Below, in pieces: positions 54,861 through 64,000 of a stretch of DNA of 64,000 nucleotides. The position numbers were made by a program, and so were the translations under genes. The notes below the pieces were generated by a model. That model worked only from the letters and a program-made list of their open reading frames with translations, ran no database searches and was not told where the DNA came from. Origin of the DNA: Peromyscus leucopus (lineage: Eukaryota; Chordata; Mammalia; Rodentia; Cricetidae); NCBI RefSeq assembly GCF_004664715.2, contig NC_051068.1, positions 14,024,798 through 14,088,797 of the forward strand, read 5' to 3'. How positions within the stretch are numbered: position 1 is the first letter of the stretch; each line of letters opens with the position of its first letter.

Positions 54861-54963
54861 GTTGTTAGTTATCTAGTAAAGGCAATGCTTTCCAAACAGC
54901 AAGTCTTGACCCATTTATGTCATCAACTAGGTTTAGTTAGCAGATTTCAGAATTTTTTTTAAC

Positions 54964-55050
54964 ACCCCCCCCCCAAGCTAAGGACCGAACCCAGGGCCTT
55001 GCACTTGCTAGGCAAGCACTCTACCACTGAACTAAATCTCCAACCCTGAA
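54964..55050 (-). repeat. ID-like SINE with C-rich start
   Basis: A C10 run then GGACCGAACCCAGGGCCTTG and CACTCTACCACTGAACTAAA. Confidence 0.8.
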
Positions 55051-56060
55051 GTTTTTTTTTTATTGTTTTTAAATTAGAAAAGATACAATGGATCAAAAAA
55101 GAATAAAAACTAGGAATGCATTTGTAAGCCAAGAGCTATGCATGCCAGGAAGCTGTGTTTACTGGTGTGTGTATGCGTCTATGTGCTGGATCACCTTGAA
55201 AAGTGTGCTTCTGACTCTGGGTTTAGATTTTCAAAGGCTTCAAAGTGGTCACATTTACTTATTTGTTTCTTTGAAAATGCTCTAAGACCTTTGCATAGGA
55301 CAAGAACATTAATGTCAATCAGATGTCAATCTGAAGTGACTCCACTTACCACTTACATGAAAAACCCACAAAGTGAGAGTAAGGTTATTGAAAGCTTGAG
55401 GTACAAAATTCACTGAAAACCCAATGACTATTGACCATCTTGACATCTCTACAACTAAAGAAAGAAGGTAATGCTAGCCAAACAAGTCTGTAAAGGAAAC
55501 ATTTGACTTGTTCTCCTGTTTACCCTATTTATAGAAACCCCATTACATCTGCTGAATGCTGGTAAATTGAATTTAAAACTTCATCTCATACTATATACTG
55601 ACCACGTTTGCTCTGCACTTAAGATAGATATGTAACTACCACATAGTCCTTGATCCTAAGAGTTTGTGATTTATAAGAGACATTTTTATAAGAGGATAGA
55701 ATTAGCAATACTAATGGGCACTTTTGCCTCCCAGCAGTCTAGTGTTTCTGTTTCTCAACAGAAACTCTGCTGGGCTCATCACTACCTGTTTCATCCTGTT
55801 TATTTTATAGCTTTTCAGGTACATGACTTTGTCATATCTGCAGGTCCTTAGGCATGCTTGGTTGTTAAGTTTCCAGTAGTGGGTATGGGTATATACTAGC
55901 AAGTGCCAGCAGCGGCAGGATGTTTTCCCATTCATCTGTGGTTCCATTCAAGTTGATACAGGAACTTTGGAAAATGGACCAGTGCTCTCTCTCTCACACA
56001 CACACACTAATAGTAATAAATAAAATGAAATGAAAAGAAGTTGTTTCTTATCACAGTAAT
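55051..56060. other. Unique sequence, no gene seen
   Basis: About 1 kb. Frames of up to 92 codons without known motif. Confidence 0.5.
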
Positions 56061-56064
56061 TACA

Positions 56065-56099
<35 letters not shown>

Positions 56100-56250
56100 C
56101 TCACCTATGTACCATGTTGTATATGTGAATGTGGAGACCAGAGAACAACTTGCGAGAATTAGTTCTTCACCATGTGGGCCCTTGGGATTGAACTTGGATG
56201 ACCAGGCTTAGCACAAGTGCCTTTACCCATGATCCGTCTCACCGGCCCCC
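56065..56250 (-). repeat. B3-type SINE with (TG)n
   Basis: A TG run (56,066-56,097, ending GCGCGCG), then GTGGAGACCAGAGAACAACT and CTTTACCCATGATCCGTCTC. Confidence 0.85.
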
Positions 56251-56427
56251 AGAGGAAACTGTTTTGAAATCTAGGGTTACTTGGCTAAACCAAACCAAAC
56301 CAAATCAACGACACTTGTCTGTTGTATTTCTCGTTTCAGAAGTCTACTCTTAATTTTAGGTGACAAGAATCTACACTTTTTCATCGTTTTTCTCACTGTG
56401 TTTTGAGATTTCCCAGTTAGAATATTA

Positions 56428-56600
56428 AACCTTTTTTTTTTTTTTTTTTGGTTTTTCGAGACAGGGTTTCTCTGTTGTAGCTTTGTGCCTTTCCTGGAGC
56501 TCACTTGGTAGCCCAGGCTGGCCTTGAACTCACAGAGATTCGCCTGGCTCTGCCTCCCGAGTGCTGGGATTAAAGGCGTGCGCCACCACCACCCGGCTAA
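56428..56600 (-). repeat. Young B1 SINE with target duplication
   Basis: TTTTTCGAGACAGGGTTTCT to GCGCCACCACCACCCGGC. AATATTAAACCTTTTT precedes it and AATATTAGACCTTTTT follows. Confidence 0.95.
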
Positions 56601-57450
56601 AATATTAGACCTTTTTAACTGTCTTCTTTTTAAGTAAAAAATAAAATGTGAAGTTTGCTTCTTGGAAAGAATGCCTGGCCTCCTCTAGGGCTACGTGAGC
56701 GTGCCTTGCTCCAGGCTGCGATGGAGCCCAGCCCTTCTCTGTCTGGAGGCTCCCTCAGGGTACTGTATGGTCATCTGTGCTTGCTCACCTGTCATGCACA
56801 AGCTTATAAAGACGAGAGACTCTATATATCCCACACATGCAGCTTATCACACAGTAGAAGTGTGACAAATTCTTGTATGGAGAACCAAATATGGACATTT
56901 TTGTGAATTTCTCACTATTGAACATTATCACTTAAAGACACGTTTAGAGCCAGGCATGGTGGTACTCATGGTAACCTCTGCCACTTTCTGGGCCAACGTA
57001 AGGGAATTACCGAATCCTAGGATTCTGAAACCAGTGCCCATTGGAATGGGGAGTACCCATGCAGGCCCTCAGGCGCTGTCCTTCATGTGGACATTTTTAC
57101 ATTGATAACAACAGAAATAAAATAATGCAATCAAAAACAACCTCCACAGTATTTTTGTCTAGAAAGCTGGTGCCTTTCTGGTCATGGGTGTTTTGTGGTT
57201 TTTGTTGTTGTTTGTACAATGCTGGGTACCAAACCCAGGACTTGGCCCCAACCAGTACCTTTGATGAAGGATCAAGAAGACAAAATTGGTAAGTTGTTTC
57301 CCAGAAATGCCATTTACCAAGTACACACTTTTCCCTAAGAAGATAATTCTTAGTAGATAAGAAAAAATATTTCTCTTCCTCAATTTCCTTGAAAACTGTT
57401 TATAAAGCAAGAGCAGAAAACAAAGGCATAATGTCATTGGACTTCCAGAA
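56601..57450. other. Unique sequence with small SINE scraps
   Basis: An ID-like scrap (GCTGGGTACCAAACCCAGGA) lies at about 57,220. No gene is supported. Confidence 0.45.
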
Positions 57451-57453
57451 AAC

Positions 57454-57473
57454 CAACCATGCTGGGTGGTGGT

Positions 57474-57504
<31 letters not shown>

Positions 57505-57700
57505 CATGCCTTTAAACCCAGCACTCAGGAGAGGCAGAGGCAGGCGGATCTCTGTGAGTTTGAGGACAGCCTGGACTACAGAGTAAGTTCTAGGAAAGGC
57601 GTAAAAGCTACACAGGTGAGTTCCAGGAAAGGTGTAAAAGCAACACAGAGAAACCCTGTCTCAAAAAACCAAAAAAAGAAAAAGAAAAAAAGAAAAAAAA
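57454..57700 (+). repeat. B1 SINE with GGT/GGC expansion and internal duplication
   Basis: The head GCTGGGTGGTGG is expanded to about six GGT then about eight GGC units (57,464-57,503). The body part GAGTTCCAGGAAAGGTGTAA duplicates the preceding AAGTTCTAGGAAAGGCGTAA. Tail of AAAAAG units. Confidence 0.9.
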
Positions 57701-57869
57701 TCAACTGTGATGGAATACCAGGCCTGTTTGGATGCAGTCATGACCGACTTCTTTCACTTTTTTCCTAGAGAAGTTGCTTTACTGGGTCTTTTTCATGACA
57801 AGCAAATCCTCATTTTAGAAAACAACAGAGGCTATTACAAAGAGTATTTTACACATAGTGTGGCTTTAT

Positions 57870-57975
57870 TTTTCTTTCGAGACTAGCTATCATTCAGTAG
57901 CTCATGTTGGTCTTGAACTCCAAGTTCTCCTGCCTCAGCCTCCAGAGTGCGAGGGTTACAGACTACACTCTACCT
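57870..57975 (-). repeat. B1-like SINE
   Basis: TTTCGAGACTAGCTATCATT to GACTACACTCTACCTGG. Confidence 0.65.
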
Positions 57976-58088
57976 GGTGAAGCAATTTTACTTATGGATA
58001 AATGCTGAACTTCATCCAGTATTCCTCATTTGTGTCCTGTTCTCATGATTTCTTCAACAGTGAGCTGCTATCTTTGCTGCATGCACCT

Positions 58089-58093
58089 GTCTG

Positions 58094-58155
<62 letters not shown>

Positions 58156-58220
58156 ATCTATCTATCATCTATCTATCTATCTACCATCTATTTATCTATC
58201 TACCATCTATCTATCTATCC
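58089..58220. repeat. (ATCT)n microsatellite with CATC interruptions
   Basis: About 17 uninterrupted units, then imperfect units with ATCATCTA breaks. Confidence 0.95.
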
Positions 58221-58227
58221 ATCCACT

Positions 58228-58335
58228 TGCTTGTTTGTTTTTTGTGACAATGTCTCATGTAACCCAGGCCAGCTTGAACTCCTGATCACCCTGTTTTCAT
58301 TCCCAAGTGTTGACATTACAGGTGTGCATTACTGC
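58228..58335 (-). repeat. B1-like SINE
   Basis: TTTGTGACAATGTCTCATGT to GACATTACAGGTGTGCAT. Confidence 0.7.
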
Positions 58336-58337
58336 TA

Positions 58338-58347
58338 TTTCTTTCTC

Positions 58348-58382
<35 letters not shown>

Positions 58383-58460
58383 CTCTCTTTTCTTTCTTTC
58401 TTTCTTTCTTTCTTTCTCTCTCTGTCTCTGTCTTTGTCTCTCTCTCTCTCTTTCTTTCGG
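58338..58460. repeat. (CTTT)n/(CT)n pyrimidine tract
   Basis: About 120 bases of C and T, mostly CTTT units, with CTGTCTCTGTCTTTGTCTCT near the end. Confidence 0.95.
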
Positions 58461-58497
58461 TTTATGTTGTATACATTTCTCCTCCTCTTTATTTTTT

Positions 58498-58663
58498 TTA
58501 AAGGTTTATTTATTATGTATACAGTGTTCTGCCTACATGCCAGAAGAGGGCACTAGATCAAATTACAGATGGTTGTGAGCCACCATGTGGTTGCTGGGAA
58601 TTGAACTCAGGTCCTCTGGAAGAGCAGTCAGTGCTTTTAACCTCTGAGCCATCTCTCCAACCT
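58498..58663 (-). repeat. B2/B3 SINE
   Basis: TTTATTTATTATGTATACAG to CTGAGCCATCTCTCCAACC. Close to full length and well conserved. Confidence 0.95.
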
Positions 58664-59425
58664 GATTACTGCTATTTCTAAACTTGCTTTTTGTTTTGTT
58701 TTCAGAAGATATAATGAAAAACTCACAAAATAAAAGCAAGCAAACTAGTTAAACCAGATGAAATGTTTCACTAAATCTTAACAAAAAAAAAAAAAATCAA
58801 AAGACTCTCTGAGCAACTCAATTGGAGCAGCGTTTTCATCCACCTCTGCCCAGCTGCATCTCCCTGAGCCCAAGGGACCCTCCTCACAACGTCACCCAGT
58901 GTGTACTTAAAGCAAAACATTTTAATCAAATTCACATGCAGATTAAATGGCTCTGGCAATTTCTCTTATCATAATCGACCATGCTTCTGCCATGCTTTAT
59001 AGAGCTTTAGAATAATTTTCTTTGATGCACCTTTCATATCATTATGAAATATAGCTTTTAAAAATGTGTTTTAGAAAACCAATTCCCTATCCTCTTATTA
59101 ACTTGTGAAAGCATTAGTCAGTAAAAGTTTTTTAAGTTATTTATTTTCTATTTTTTGGCTTTGAAATTCCTCTTATATCCCTCTTGTATTGGAAATTGGG
59201 GGGAATTACAATTAAATTTCACCTGTGTTTCTAAGTAATTTTACTTTTTATCCCAAAATACTTTAAGCAAGTCTAAAGTCTGTATCATCTGCAGCTACCT
59301 TTCAAAATGTCTCATGGAGACAATAAAATCAAAGTTAGTAAAGGTGATTAATGTCCAAAAAATTTTACCACAAAAATGTGGTAAAATTGAAAATACCTTT
59401 TTGTTACTTTTTTTTTTTTGTGGGA
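58664..59425. other. Unique AT-rich sequence, no gene seen
   Basis: Nothing recognised beyond an A13 run at 58,783. Confidence 0.5.
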
Positions 59426-59429
59426 GTTT

Positions 59430-59690
59430 GCAGATAACCAGCAAGATGGCTTAGCGGATGAATAGATGAAGGTGCTTGCAGCTAAGTCTGGGTTTGATCC
59501 CACATGGTGGAAGGAGAGAACCAATTCCTGATTGCTGTCTCTGATCACCACACACTCACCATGGCACAAGGGTGCCCCCATTACACACACACACACACAC
59601 ATACACACATATCACACACAAACACACAGCATGCGCACATACACACACACCACACATATACAAACACAACAATAATAAATGAAAGATAAA
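59430..59690 (+). repeat. B3-type SINE with (AC)n tail
   Basis: AGCAAGATGGCTTAGCGGAT, CACATGGTGGAAGGAGAGAA, and CA-rich tracts at 59,585-59,672. Confidence 0.8.
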
Positions 59691-60299
59691 AATTAAAGAC
59701 TTCTAGATATTAATAATATAACAAGAAGAAAAGCTAAATAGAGAACTTGAAGGAATTTTTAGAAAAGAAAGCAAAAACCATTTTAAAGTAGAGAAATAAC
59801 CCAGCTCAGAAAGAGTGAATTGCATAAAATATTGATGTGGCAGAACTCCCCAGGGGACACTGAAGGAAGCCAGTGGTGAGCTGGGGGAGGGGCTGGGCAC
59901 CAGGCACCGAGGAAGGGGCTGTGAGAAGGGAACCAGCAAGAAGAAGGGAGCTGAGCCTCCAAGACATATGCACTGATTACTCAGAGACATGAGAGACGGC
60001 AAAGCAACAGGTTAGCCTAAGGGACGGGTGCTTCAAGCTTTTGTAAAATGCCTGGAGAATCCATTGATTCTTTTGTTGGTAGAATTTTCTATTACAAAAT
60101 TAAAACTAAAGGAGGGAGGTGGATTTTTTTTTTCCAGAAGAAAGAATACTATGTTCTCTATAAAGTATCTAGACTGAGATGTGTTACCCAAGACGAAGTC
60201 TTGAATCAGTAGTATCTTAAGGGCTGAGGAGTAATACAAAGTTCAATTCCACTCCCAAGGCTTAGTTCCTGGCTTTAGAGTCATAATTATACATCCACA

Positions 60300-60300
<1 letters not shown>
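59691..60300. other. Unique sequence, no gene seen
   Basis: A 99-codon minus frame (59,703-60,002) has no known domain. Confidence 0.5.
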
Positions 60301-60301
<1 letters not shown>

Positions 60302-60339
<38 letters not shown>

Positions 60340-60400
60340 TCAGAGGTCAACATTGGATGTTATTCCTCAGGCACCACCTGATAAGGTTTTTGCACCCTGA
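60302..60400 (-). repeat. SINE fragment with (TG)n
   Basis: A TG run of about 32 bases, then GTCAGAGGTCAACATTGGAT and TTCCTCAGGCACCACC. Confidence 0.65.
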
Positions 60401-60715
60401 TAGGCCTCTCTGACGATGCAGCAATCCAAATCAAACCAAATTAGGAAAAGGCCTGGTTTAATGGATAAAGCATTCCTGGGTAATTCCCTGGCTCCTCAGA
60501 GAGGAGGCAGAGACAAGAGATGGGAAGAACCACGTCTGGGATGCAGCTTATATATCCCCTATGGAAGTGGTCTTGAGCCTCTCTGGGGGAGTTTGGTGGG
60601 CTTTGAAAGGACGGGTTTAGGGAAAGAGATAGGAGTTGAGGTTAATCTTCCACCAGAACATTCCAGACTCTGGGTATAGGGATGCCAGCCAGGGTGCCAG
60701 GGGCTGAGGTGGATC
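60401..60715. other. Unique sequence, no gene seen
   Basis: An 87-codon plus-strand frame at 60,416-60,679 has no known motif. Confidence 0.4.
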
Positions 60716-60935
60716 TCCACCCTCATTTTTTGAGACAAAGTGTCTCACTGGGCCCTGGGCTCCCTGATCAGGCAATGTTGGCTGACCAACAAACCCCAGG
60801 GATCCTCCCTAATGCTGGAATAACAGGCATCGATCACCAGACCTGGTGTTTTGAAGAACAGAAGATCTGACCCAGGGCTTCCTGACTGCTAGGGAAGCAC
60901 TTCACCTGCTAAGGCACATCCTCAAGCCCATTTTT
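60716..60935 (-). repeat. B4-type SINE
   Basis: TTTTGAGACAAAGTGTCTCA, AATAACAGGCATCGATCACC and the ID-like end CCCAGGGCTTCCTGACTGCT. Confidence 0.7.
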
Positions 60936-61560
60936 GCATTTCAGCTAACTTCCCTTTCATTCCCTCCTAAGCAGCACCTCCCATCCAACTCTCATTCATA
61001 ATCCCCCTTAATTAACTGTAATTACACTAAGATGTTGTCATGTCACAGTTAGGAGCATGAACTTTAGAATTGGAAGGATTGAGTTGAATGCTAACTTGAC
61101 TCTATTTGCTATATACCTCTGTTGAGTTGCAAAATATAGCATAATAGTGTCTGTCTAAAAGAGGTAATGAGAGGTTTGATGAAGCCATATAGATAGCTGC
61201 CGTGTTCTTCGCAAGCCCTTAATTATGACTAAGCTTCGCAAGCCTTTGCTGCTAGAATCATATTAGGCATGAGACTCCTTTATTAGTATTTTCTACTTTT
61301 TTAAACTGTGAATTCTGAGTCATTATTGGATCATAAAATTAATTCACTGGATTAAGACCCGAAAGAAGACAACAATGAGTAAACCCAAGCACTTTGCCCT
61401 AAGTACTTGATTTCAGTGTTCCATGAATATTGGCCTAGGTGCTATTTGGAAGTAGTGATGGCTCTCTCTTTTTAGATAAAAGCAAAGTTATAGAAAGAGA
61501 TATAGAAATGTTGTAAATAGTTGTATAAATTGCTTCTAGTCTTTTTTTTTCTTTTAGATT
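60936..61560. other. Unique sequence, no gene seen
   Basis: Short near-repeat TTCGCAAGCC at 61,208 and 61,235. Nothing else. Confidence 0.5.
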
Positions 61561-61564
61561 AAGA

Positions 61565-61735
61565 CAGGATCTCTGTTTTTTGTTTGTTTGTTTTGGTTGG
61601 TTGGTTGGTTGGCTGGTTGATTAGTTGGTTTTACAAGACAGATTTCTCTGTGTAGCTCTGGCTGTCCAGTGCATAACTTTAATCCCATCAAATGCTTATT
61701 AAAGGCACACACAACCATGCCTGCCTCAAAATCTT
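61565..61735 (-). repeat. B1 SINE, diverged
   Basis: A TTTG/TTGG-rich tail (61,577-61,632), then GACAGATTTCTCTGTGTAGC to AGGCACACACAACCATGCC. Confidence 0.75.
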
Positions 61736-61943
61736 TACTATAATAGTAATTATATATTCATAAAAGTTGAAGGCCAAGCCCATGTTCCATCAAGAAGACA
61801 TCTAATTCTCAAAACTACCAATGTTCCAAATGTACTTTTTGTATTCCTTGGAATTCTAGTTCATTTTTTTTAATGCTGAAGAATCCAATTCTGAAGTTTA
61901 TATGTTTAGTTCATAAACGGTCTTTGTTAAAATTTTCATACTC

Positions 61944-62085
61944 TAGCCAGGCCTGGTGGCACATGCCTGTAATCCCAGCACTCAGGAGGCAGAGGCAGGT
62001 AGATATCAGTGAGTTCAAGGCAACCCCCATCTACATAGTACGTTCAGGCCAGCCAGGACTACATAATGAGAAATTGTCTTAATCA
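61944..62085 (+). repeat. B1 SINE
   Basis: GCCAGGCCTGGTGGCACATG to GAGAAATTGTCTTAATC. Confidence 0.88.
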
Positions 62086-62425
62086 CCTATCTCCCCCCCT
62101 TCCCCCGCCCCAAAATCTGTATTCTGAAAGAAGAAAATATGTTCCCATCATTAGACCCCTCAATTCCCCAGTGAACAGAGTGAGGTCTCCTAGTAGAAAA
62201 GGGTAATTCCACAGCCCAGGAAGGAAAGTCTAAAATGAGTCTGAAACATCCTATGTCACGAAGATACATATCGCTCAGATATCAAGATGGGCAATGGTGA
62301 TGAGCTCATGTGCCAAGTTGAAGAGGTCCCATTCACTGAATTATGACTCAAAAACTCGGTAAAATAAGTTATTCTAGGGTCAGGGCAAAAAATATAGAAA
62401 ACAAACCAAGAGCATTTTATAAAAA
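62086..62425. other. Unique sequence, no gene seen
   Basis: Begins with a C-rich stretch (62,091-62,110). Confidence 0.5.
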
Positions 62426-62429
62426 CAGA

Positions 62430-62590
62430 AATCAGTGCCAGGAGGTGGTGGCACACGCCTTTTATCCCAGCACTTGGGAGGCAGAGGCAGGTGGGTCTCT
62501 GTGAGGCCAGCCTGGTCTATAGAGCAAGTTCCAGAACAGGTTCCAAAGCCACACAAAGAAACCCTGTCTCAAAAAACAAAACAAAATAAA
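62430..62590 (+). repeat. B1 SINE
   Basis: GCCAGGAGGTGGTGGCACAC to GAAACCCTGTCTCAAAAAAC, with an AACAAAATAAAAC tail. A short internal loss at GTGAGGCCAGCC. Confidence 0.9.
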
Positions 62591-62654
62591 ACAGAAATCA
62601 AAAGTATGAAGACATAATAAATGAGGAGCACAACAGAACATGCAAGAGCCCAGG

Positions 62655-62905
62655 CTGAGGATGCAGCTTAGTGACATAGGATGTTGCCTGGCACATACAG
62701 TGCCATGAGTTTGATCTACAGTAGTGCAAAAGAAGAAAAAAGACCTGAAAGTGATGCGAATTGGGAAACTGTTAACAATCAGCAGCAAAGTGTCAGAGTT
62801 GGGTGTGGCAGTGCCAGCCTGCAGTCCAAGACTCAACAGGTTAGGTAGAAGGGATTTGAGTTCCAGGCCAGTCAGAGCAACAGACGAATTTCCTATCTCA
62901 AGAGA
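62655..62905 (+). repeat. B4-type SINE, diverged
   Basis: ID-like part GGATGCAGCTTAGTGACATA to GAGTTTGATCTACAGTAG, then a B1-like part GTTGGGTGTGGCAGTGCCAG. Confidence 0.65.
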
Positions 62906-63385
62906 GTAAGTTGGTAACAAAGTTTATTATGGAACAAGTAACGGTGAGTCTTTAGTGAGCTAAAGGAAGTGGATTAATCAACAGAGAAAGGCCTGGGGTT
63001 CGCTTGCCAGCTCCTAACAGCAGTGAAGGAACACCATTTTCAAATTCTCCCTGTGTGCGCCTGTCCTGGAGGTAGGACGTGGCTGCTCTTCTCTCTCCCA
63101 TTCTCCTTGAGTGCAGCTCAGACTCATTGACAGCCAAAGAACAGCAGACAGAGAAGACATGGTAGTCCTGGACAGTGTGTATAGGTTACATGCAAACACC
63201 TCATTTTTATTTCCTGTGAGGTATTAGGGTACCTGCAGATTCATGTGCTGTTGAGTACGCTGTACTCAGGCCTCTCATGTGTGCTACAGGCCTGTATCTG
63301 CTTGGACAGTAGTCATGGGTACTTTTTTTTTCTCTTAAATCTTTGTTCCTGCTAGAAAAGTTTTTTGTTTTTTGTTTTTGTTTTT
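62906..63385. other. Unique sequence, no gene seen
   Basis: Short overlapping frames only. Confidence 0.5.
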
Positions 63386-63389
63386 GAAT

Positions 63390-63489
63390 CTTTAAATTTT
63401 GAGACAGAGTTTCACTATGCATCCCTGGTTGGCCTAGAACTTGCTGTAGAGACTAGGCTAGTCACAAACTCAGAGATCACTCTGCCACT
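63390..63489 (-). repeat. B1 SINE interrupted by an LTR
   Basis: TTTTGAGACAGAGTTTCACT to CAGAGATCACTCTGCCACT, then broken by the TGCTGTGG start of the LTR. The remaining B1 should lie beyond the window. Confidence 0.8.
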
Positions 63490-64000
63490 TGCTGTGGAAT
63501 ATTATTTTAAGATGTGTTACATTCATTTATGCTGTGGAATATTTGTTTAATGATGCAAAGGTATGTCTCATTCTTTTATTTTGCATTTGTTTAACTCTGT
63601 GAAGCTGTGTTTCTTTGCCTGTCTAAAACATCTGATTGGCCTAATAAAGCACTGAATGGCCAATAGTGAGGCAGGAGAAAGAATAGGTGGGGCTGGCAGG
63701 CAGAGAGAATAAATAGGAGGAGAAATCTGGGAAAAGAAGATTGAGGAGTGAGAAAAGAAGGGGCCATCCACACAGCCAGACATGGAATAAGAAGGAAAGG
63801 AAAGATATACAGAAATAGAGAAAGGTAAACAAAAGGTAGATGGAATAATTTAAGAAAAGCTGTCTAGTAACAAGCCAAACTAAGGCTGAGCATTTATAAA
63901 TAGGAATAAGACTCCATGTGATTATTTGGGAGCTGGGTGGCCAGCCCCCACAGAGTAAAGAGTAAGAGTAAAAAAGCAACAACTACAGCCTCTGCTGAGA
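63490..64000 (+). mobile_element. ERV LTR running off the right edge
   Basis: Begins TGCTGTGGAATATTATTTTA. The phrase TGCTGTGGAATATTTG recurs at 63,531, so U3 has an internal duplication. Shares GATTGGCCTAATAAAGCACT and GGCTGGCAGGCAGAGAGAAT with the LTRs at 9.2 and 36.9-40.4 kb. Whether it is solo or part of a provirus cannot be seen. Confidence 0.9.

Noticed and set aside
58002..58578. 182-codon plus frame rich in Leu-Ser-Ile-Tyr and Phe-Leu-Ser
   Set aside because: Produced by ATCT and CTTT microsatellites.

Overview
This window looks like non-genic nuclear DNA from a cricetid rodent (deer mouse, vole or hamster type). The evidence is the many B1 SINEs of the cricetid form (internal string AAAGGCGCAAAGCTACACAG), the B2/B3, ID and B4 SINEs, MaLR-type LTRs, and class II endogenous retroviruses (ERVs) of a mys-like kind. 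I recognise no intact host gene. All of the longest open frames lie in tandem repeats, retrogenes or SINEs.

Layout: 1-12 kb is unique sequence with scattered SINEs, one solo LTR (9.2-9.5 kb) and MaLR pieces. The segment 12,001-16,935 is one proviral unit on the minus strand. It has paired LTRs that carry B1-derived sequence, a 6-bp target duplication (GTAACA), a non-coding ERV 3' region with a polypurine tract and, in the place of gag-pol, a broken but nearly full-length cDNA of the creatine transporter gene Slc6a8. From 17 to 35 kb there are solo LTRs with perfect 6-bp duplications (20.1 and 34.6 kb), a low-copy repeat block with minisatellites (21.5-24 kb), a two-unit minisatellite (25.1 kb), about 5 kb of mostly unique DNA (26.5-32 kb), old L1 fragments and a 44-bp minisatellite cut by two later insertions. 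A second provirus (36,902-40,444, minus, ACACAC duplication) has a tRNA-Lys-like primer site, an integrase-end remnant and the same 3' region as the first unit, but different LTRs. From 41 to 52 kb there is an old L1 broken up by younger repeats. At 52,358-53,640 a third copy of the same ERV internal region carries an internal piece of spliced Cox15 (heme A synthase) cDNA. The rest is SINEs, microsatellites, another solo LTR (54.5 kb) and an LTR running off the right edge.

The main discovery is that two of three related ERV copies within about 41 kb carry sequence from different host mRNAs, each in the sense orientation of the ERV. This points to LTR-element-mediated capture of cellular mRNA by template switching during reverse transcription. 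Both captured genes are broken and are annotated as pseudogenes. Family identifications of SINEs and LTRs rest on recalled consensus patterns, not a database search.
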